From Nocardioides glacieisoli (GTDB taxonomy: Bacteria; Actinomycetota; Actinomycetes; Propionibacteriales; Nocardioidaceae): a stretch of DNA of 64,000 nt. The stretch lies in assembly GCF_004137245.1 (NCBI RefSeq), contig NZ_SDWS01000002.1, forward strand, positions 310,001 to 374,000. The letters are read 5' to 3'. Positions 59,789-64,000 of this stretch are shown here, piece by piece (within the stretch, counting starts at the first letter, position 1; every line of letters starts with the position of its first letter). The notes under the pieces are model-generated. The model was not told where the DNA came from. It searched no databases and saw nothing but the letters and a program-made list of their open reading frames with translations. Both the position numbers and the translations under genes were made by a program.

Positions 59789-60700
59789 TTGCCGTCACCG
59801 ATCATTCCGTCCGCGTCACTCCCAACGCTCATGCGTGCTGCGGTCAGTGCCGCTGCGGTCATCCTGACCGTCACTAGCTTTCTCCCGATTGCCGCCGCTG
59901 CGGCACCATCAACTGCGGGCCTCGTCGAGCGAGTCGCCGACGGCGACACGATCGTTGCGACGGTCGATGGCGTCGAGGAACGAGTGCGTTTCCTCAACAT
60001 CGACACACCTGAGGTCGGGACATGCATGGCCGATCAAGCGACCGACTTCACGTCTGTGCAGCTACCTGCCGGAGAAGTGATCGCTCTTCGGTACGACCGC
60101 GACCTTCGCGATCCGTACGAGCGCTTACTGGCGCTGGTGAAGCCGGCCGAGGGCGAGTGGCTTTCGGTTTCCCTCGCAGAACGCGGTCTGGGGTTCCCGC
60201 TCATGATCGCGCCGAACAGCGCCTTCTACCCCCGCGTTGTCTCAGCCGCGAATCGGGCCAAGCGAGGAAAAGTGGGGATGTTCAGCCCGACGCGGACGTG
60301 CACGCCAATCGCACGCACGCGCCGAGCCAACGCTTTGGTTTCCCAGGCAGCATCAGCGCCTGTGCGCACACGCGCGCAGTACGAGGCTGCCAACCGAAAG
60401 CTAAATCGCGCGCTGGCCGTACTGGCGCTCGCTGCGGCGTCGCGCTACGGCGTAAAGTCGGCCTACTTCACGGCGTACACCAAGGCATTGATGGCCCCAG
60501 TGCGTCGGCGTGCCAACGCCGTTCGAGCATCCAACACGCGGCAGTGGAACATCGTGCGCAATGCGTCTTCTGGTCACAACGACACTGATGACGACTCATC
60601 TAGCTCGAACAATGGCGGGTGGTGGCCGCCTGGTGTCTCGCACAGCTACACGGGGCCGCGCTGTTATGAACCGGGCGGCGTCATCTGGTACCCCTGCTAG
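59789..60700 (+). CDS. Secreted thermonuclease-like protein (SNase fold)
   Basis: 303 residues from TTG 59789, chosen for GGAG five bases upstream; ATG 59759 and ATG 59831 are alternatives. The signal segment (about 14-40) is followed by an SNase fold (about 42-165): VERVADGDTIVATV, VRFLNIDTPEVGTC and RDPYERLLALVKP carry the expected Arg, Asp, Glu and Arg positions. A helical region and a Ser/Asn/Trp-rich C-terminus with two Cys follow. It likely degrades nucleic acid outside the cell. Confidence 0.8.
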   Translation: MPSPIIPSASLPTLMRAAVSAAAVILTVTSFLPIAAAAAPSTAGLVERVADGDTIVATVDGVEERVRFLNIDTPEVGTCMADQATDFTSVQLPAGEVIALRYDRDLRDPYERLLALVKPAEGEWLSVSLAERGLGFPLMIAPNSAFYPRVVSAANRAKRGKVGMFSPTRTCTPIARTRRANALVSQAASAPVRTRAQYEAANRKLNRALAVLALAAASRYGVKSAYFTAYTKALMAPVRRRANAVRASNTRQWNIVRNASSGHNDTDDDSSSSNNGGWWPPGVSHSYTGPRCYEPGGVIWYPC

Positions 60701-60737
60701 TCAACGCTGTGCCGCCACGAAACCCCCGCTCGATCTG

Positions 60738-60980
60738 TCAGTACTCGTGACGGTGGGAGGTGTCGGCGGGGACGTCCGGGCCGTGGAAGTGCCACTCGGG
60801 GCGGGTAGAGAGTCGTGGCCCACAGACGTTCGGTGAGCGAGTGGCTCCTCGGTCATGACGGCGCGGTTCGCGTGGAGGCCGACCTCCTGCGGGCCGTTCG
60901 TGCAGGTACGGTCGCGATAGACGCCGGTGATGGGGTCGCTGCTGCAGCTGGTCGAGGTCGCCGGCGAGGGACGTGCCCAA
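60738..60980 (-). pseudogene. Frameshifted DUF2237 gene remnant
   Basis: Read on the minus strand, pieces of the DUF2237 family appear in different frames: GTSLAGDLDQ, then CSSDPITGVYRDRTCTNGPQ, then STRPEWHFHGPDVPAD (compare family patterns CS.DP.TG..RDG.C and STP.PE..FPGL.PGD). At least two frameshifts break it. There is no intact start-to-stop frame with this content. It lies between the SNase gene and the kinase-like gene. Confidence 0.65.
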
Positions 60981-60992
60981 CGACTGCGTCGG

Positions 60993-61583
60993 TCAGCGTG
61001 GGCGTACGTCGGACGAGATGTCGAGCGGCCCCATCGCCGAGTCGCGGATCAGCTGTGAGACGAGCTTCTGCCCCGACGCGATCGCCTCGCTGAGGCGCTC
61101 GAGCCCGACGTCGGAGCGGCCGGCCTCGAGCGCCCACTTGGCTGCGGCCATGTCCTGGAGCAGCGAGTCGTTGATCTCGACCGCCTCTCGGTGGAGCAGC
61201 TCACGCTCGACCTGCTCGACCCGGGCCTGCTCGGCACGGCGCAGGCGGTCCGAGGCGTCGCCCAGGACCAAGCCGACGAGCATGATCGGTACGACACGCG
61301 CGGCCCAGCCGAGGGGGGTGAGGTCCACGCCGTCGATCGCCACCCACAGCGCGAGCAGGGCCAGGGCGGACGCTGACGCGACCACGCCGGGCAGGCGGCC
61401 CCAGGCCAGGGCGACGAGGCTGATCGGCACGACGTAAAACAGCGTGATGCCCACCGTGGGGTCGTCGCCCAGCGCGAGCCGCGCCGCTGTGATGGCCACG
61501 AACATCGCCAGCACTCCAGCGAGCGCAAGCCGAGGGCGGCGACTGAACCACGGCACGTACACGTGCGAGGAGCTCGAGGTCAT
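60993..61583 (-). CDS. Membrane histidine kinase-like protein without ATPase domain
   Basis: 196 residues from ATG 61583, with CACACT 6 nt upstream. Four hydrophobic segments (about 17-110) resemble MASE/DUF4118-type sensors. The C-terminus (about 120-180) has a coiled coil and a dimerisation-like helix, AVEINDSLLQDMAAAKWALE, as in kinases. No HATPase domain, N box or G box is found before the stop. It may be a sensor half lacking kinase activity, or a truncated gene. Confidence 0.65.
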   Translation of the reverse strand: MTSSSSHVYVPWFSRRPRLALAGVLAMFVAITAARLALGDDPTVGITLFYVVPISLVALAWGRLPGVVASASALALLALWVAIDGVDLTPLGWAARVVPIMLVGLVLGDASDRLRRAEQARVEQVERELLHREAVEINDSLLQDMAAAKWALEAGRSDVGLERLSEAIASGQKLVSQLIRDSAMGPLDISSDVRPR

Positions 61584-61687
61584 CTGGCCAGTGTGGGCTC
61601 CGGTTCGCGCAGGGCGCAGGGCCTTTGGTCCCGATCTGTGGGCCGACCGGCCACCACGGCCGAGCGGCTGCGACGTTCGCGCTCCGG

Positions 61688-62482
61688 TCAGGCCTTGCGG
61701 GCCAGCTCCAGGCGCCAGAGCTCGGGGCCGGACTCGCGGTAGTCCACTGCGAAGGCGCCAGGAGCGCGCTGCTCGAGCTGGGCCAGGAGCGGTAGCGGGT
61801 TGTGGTCGGCGACCAGCAGCAAGCCGGAGCCGAGGCGCAGACCCTCCAGTGCGCCGAAGATCGTCGCGTGGCGGATGGCGTGCGGGATGGTGCGGGCGTC
61901 GAGCTCGGGCAGGCCCACCTCGTCGTGGCCGCCGCACGCGCACTGGTGCCCACCGGTGGCGGCGATCGGAGCGGCCTCCTCGACGTGGTCGTGGCCGTCG
62001 TGACCGCCGCCGAGGAGGTCGTGCATGCCGTCGAGCATCTCGGCCACCGAGTACGCCGACGAGGCGACGAGCGTCGGGATGAGCTGGTCGTTCTCCTTGG
62101 CGAGGTGGCTGTCGAAGACGGTCTCGAGGGCGCGGGCGATCGCGGCGGCCTCGACCGGGTCGGCCGCGGCCTCGAGGTCGGCCACGAGCCGGTGGATGAG
62201 GACGTGCTCGGCGAGCATCGCCTCGACCAGCAGCCGCGTCTCCGGGAGCTGCGCGGCCGCCGGGTAGAGCGTCTGCTCCTCCGCGGTCGCGTGCGGCACG
62301 AGGTCGTCGCGCAGCCAGGACAGGAGCTCGTCCCGCGCGATCTCGGCGCGGTCGGTGCGTGCCGCGCGGACGACGTCGGCCGTGAGGAGGTCGAGCCGGC
62401 CGGCCATCGCGGCATGGTGCTGCTCGACCTTCTCGGCCGCTTCTGCGTCGGCGTGGCTGCTGGCGATGGTGACGGTGGACAT
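61688..62482 (-). CDS. Hemerythrin HHE protein with DUF2249 domain
   Basis: 264 residues. The N-terminal HHE cation-binding four-helix domain (about 20-150) has EQHHAAMAGRL, LVPHATAEEQTLYP, EHVLIHRLVAD and DSHLAKENDQL iron-ligand segments. A His/Cys-rich linker (GGHQCACGGHDE) leads to a DUF2249/TusA-like domain (about 190-260; ELDARTIPHAIRHATIF). It likely binds oxygen or nitric oxide. It is divergent from an HTH regulator and probably shares its promoter. Confidence 0.88.
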   Translation of the reverse strand: MSTVTIASSHADAEAAEKVEQHHAAMAGRLDLLTADVVRAARTDRAEIARDELLSWLRDDLVPHATAEEQTLYPAAAQLPETRLLVEAMLAEHVLIHRLVADLEAAADPVEAAAIARALETVFDSHLAKENDQLIPTLVASSAYSVAEMLDGMHDLLGGGHDGHDHVEEAAPIAATGGHQCACGGHDEVGLPELDARTIPHAIRHATIFGALEGLRLGSGLLLVADHNPLPLLAQLEQRAPGAFAVDYRESGPELWRLELARKA

Positions 62483-62515
62483 GGGGTGTCTCCTCTGTTG
62501 GGGTTGCTAATAATC

Positions 62516-62521
62516 TACAAT
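62516..62521 (+). promoter_or_regulatory. Candidate -10 of the HTH regulator gene
   Basis: TACAAT overlaps the nominal ATG (62520). A start site seven bases further, at GTG 62529, would give a leaderless mRNA like many others in this window. The AT-rich divergent gap to the hemerythrin gene is only about 45 bp. Confidence 0.5.
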
Positions 62522-62528
62522 GAACCCC

Positions 62529-63161
62529 GTGGAAATAAACGAGCAGGGTGTGACCGCGGCCCAGGCCCGCGTGCTGGCCACCCTTCGCGAGGCCGGCCGA
62601 CCGGTGACGTTGGGGGAGCTGGAGGACCTCACCGGGCTGCACCCGAACACCCTGCGCGGTCACCTCGACGCGATCGTGGCGGGCGGCAACGCGAGCCGCA
62701 TCGCCAGCCGGAGCGGCGGTCGCGGTCGCCCGGCGTGGGGCTACCTCGCCCGCGAGCCGGAGTATGCGGCGCTCGCCATGGCGCTCGCCTCCGGCCTGGA
62801 CCAGGAACCAGCGTCGGACGCAGACACGAGTGCCGGCGTCGATCGTGGCGAGCGGCCCTCGCTCGACCCCGCCGCCGTGCGCGGCGGCCGGGCCTGGGGC
62901 GAACGACTCCGCTCCCAGCTCGGAGCGGTCGAGGACGGCCGCGAGCGCGTGCTGCTGGCCCTCGCCCATACCGGCTTCGCCCCCGAGGCCAGTGGCGACC
63001 GGATCGCCCTGAACGCCTGTCCCATCCTCCAGGCGGCACGGTCGCACCCCTCGGTCGTGTGCGCGGTCCACCTCGGGCTCGTCGAGGGGGTGCTCGGCGC
63101 CGACGGTGCGGGGCTCCGTCCGCGCCCCGACACCCTGGGCTGCGTGGTGAGCCTCCCGTGA
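62529..63161 (+). CDS. HTH regulator with C-terminal cysteines
   Basis: 210 residues from GTG 62529; ATG 62520 would add 3 residues. The HTH domain (about 5-65) contains VTAAQARVLATLREAG, TGLHPNTLRGHL and SGGRGRPAWGY. The C-terminal half (about 120-210) has cysteines at NACPILQ, VVCAVHLG and TLGCVVS, possibly an iron-sulfur or metal site as in SufR-type regulators. The downstream NnrS-like gene and the divergent hemerythrin gene suggest a role in nitric oxide or redox response. Confidence 0.7.
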   Translation: MEINEQGVTAAQARVLATLREAGRPVTLGELEDLTGLHPNTLRGHLDAIVAGGNASRIASRSGGRGRPAWGYLAREPEYAALAMALASGLDQEPASDADTSAGVDRGERPSLDPAAVRGGRAWGERLRSQLGAVEDGRERVLLALAHTGFAPEASGDRIALNACPILQAARSHPSVVCAVHLGLVEGVLGADGAGLRPRPDTLGCVVSLP

Positions 63162-64000
63162 GCGAGCGGCGAGCACCCGCGCCGCGCGCGCTGCTGGCGA
63201 TCCCCGCAGCCGTCGCGATGGTCGTCGGCGTCGACGCCGGCCTGACCCTGCTGGGCGTGTGGGCGCCGGTGCCCTCCGGTCGCCTGGGTGAGGCCCACGG
63301 GCTGCTCATGGTGCTCGGCTTCGTCGGCACGCTCGTGGCACTCGAGCGCGCGGTCGCCCTCGGCACGTCCTGGGGCTACGCCGCGCCCGCCCTCCTCGGG
63401 TCCGGCGGCCTGACGCTGCTCGTCCCGGGTGGGGAGCGGCTCGGCCACCTCCTCCTCGTGGCCGGCACGGCCGGGCTGTGCGCGATCTACGTCCCCCTGT
63501 GGCGGCGCCAGCGCGATGACGCGGTCCTCGTCACCGCGCTCGGCGCGGTCCTCGCGCTGGGTGGCGCGGTGCTCGTCCTCGGTGGCGCCGACACAGCCCT
63601 GGCGCTGCCGTGGCTGGCCGGCTTCGTCGTGCTGACGATCGGCGGCGAGCGGCTCGAGCTGGCCCGGCTGGCCATGCCGGTGGGAGCGGGGACCTCGCTG
63701 GTGCTGCTGGGCCTCGCGGTCACCGTCGGCGTCCCGGCTGCGACCATGTGGCCGCGGGTCGGGGCCGGCGTCCTGGGCCTGGTGATCCTGCTGCTGGTCG
63801 CCTGGCTGGTGACGTACGACGTGGCGAGGCGGACCCTCCGCAGCAGCGGTCTCCCGCGCTTCGCGGCTGCCTGCATGCTCGCCGGTCAGGGCTGGCTGGC
63901 CGTTGCGGGCGGCATCTGGCTGGTCTCGGGACAGCCGGCCGACGGGGCGGCGTACGACGCGCTGGTGCACGCGGTCTTCCTCGGCTTCACCATCTCGATG
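63158..64000 (+). CDS. NnrS-like polytopic membrane protein, partial
   Basis: 281 codons are present; the gene runs off the right edge. The start is GTG 63158, overlapping the stop of the regulator by 4 nt. At least seven hydrophobic segments are visible. GEAHGLLMVLGFVGTLVALER and HAVFLGFTISM place His residues in membrane spans, as in NnrS-type heme-copper proteins of nitric oxide metabolism. The family assignment is tentative without the C-terminus. Coupling with the regulator suggests one operon. Confidence 0.6.
   Translation, partial: MSERRAPAPRALLAIPAAVAMVVGVDAGLTLLGVWAPVPSGRLGEAHGLLMVLGFVGTLVALERAVALGTSWGYAAPALLGSGGLTLLVPGGERLGHLLLVAGTAGLCAIYVPLWRRQRDDAVLVTALGAVLALGGAVLVLGGADTALALPWLAGFVVLTIGGERLELARLAMPVGAGTSLVLLGLAVTVGVPAATMWPRVGAGVLGLVILLLVAWLVTYDVARRTLRSSGLPRFAAACMLAGQGWLAVAGGIWLVSGQPADGAAYDALVHAVFLGFTISM

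Overview
The window comes from a high-GC actinobacterium, most likely Nocardioides or a close relative in the Nocardioidaceae. The reasons are the very high G/C third-codon positions, frequent GTG starts, mycobacteria-like gene order around rpfB-rsmA-ispE and miaB-miaA-dapF-hflX-lexA-nrdR, a B12-dependent ribonucleotide reductase, and dispersed palindromic repeats. I cannot name the species.

Layout: (1) 0-8 kb is a conserved housekeeping block: protein O-mannosyltransferase (cut by the window edge), a secreted cupredoxin/PKD protein, rsmI, tatD, rpfB, rsmA, ispE. (2) 8-12 kb holds an NfeD-like/flotillin pair and an ABC-F ATPase. (3) 12-15 kb holds a divergent MarR regulator/trans-aconitate methyltransferase pair and small enzymes. 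(4) 15-18.5 kb is a glutamate-type ABC importer, gluABCD. (5) 18.5-21 kb has a 2H phosphoesterase, a GH16 glycosidase and a decayed second GH16 copy. (6) 21-36 kb carries miaB, miaA, dapF and hflX, interrupted by accessory genes: a DUF559-type gene between long inverted repeats, Nudix, TetR/oxidoreductase, gamma-glutamyltransferase, and three tandem secreted paralogues. (7) 36-46 kb has an M14 carboxypeptidase, fused SecDF, DinG helicase, a DivIVA-like membrane protein, a sulfotransferase, a flavoprotein and lexA. (8) 46-54 kb has the SOS-linked LysM protein, a lipoprotein/PKD pair, a serine hydrolase, nrdR and nrdJ. (9) 54-60.7 kb looks like an accessory island of visibly lower GC: a nuclease-like orphan, a PLD-helicase with a Nudix partner, an Ltp-type lipoprotein, a DUF4234 protein and a secreted nuclease. 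(10) 60.7-64 kb has a DUF2237 pseudogene, a kinase-like membrane protein lacking its ATPase domain, and a hemerythrin/regulator/NnrS-like group.

Two features recur across the window. First, many genes have a TANNNT or CANNNT hexamer 6-7 nt before the start codon and no Shine-Dalgarno sequence, which suggests leaderless transcripts and helps choose starts. Second, at least five families of hairpin or inverted repeats lie between genes. One copy sits in frame inside nrdJ, another inverted repeat sits inside the ABC-F gene, and a third type flanks the DUF559 gene as an inverted pair.

The best candidates for something undescribed are the inverted-repeat-bounded DUF559 cassette, the in-frame repeat in nrdJ, the three-paralogue secreted family, the Nudix/PLD-helicase island and the triple-hairpin leader of rpfB. 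No tRNA, rRNA, CRISPR array, transposase or integrase was seen.
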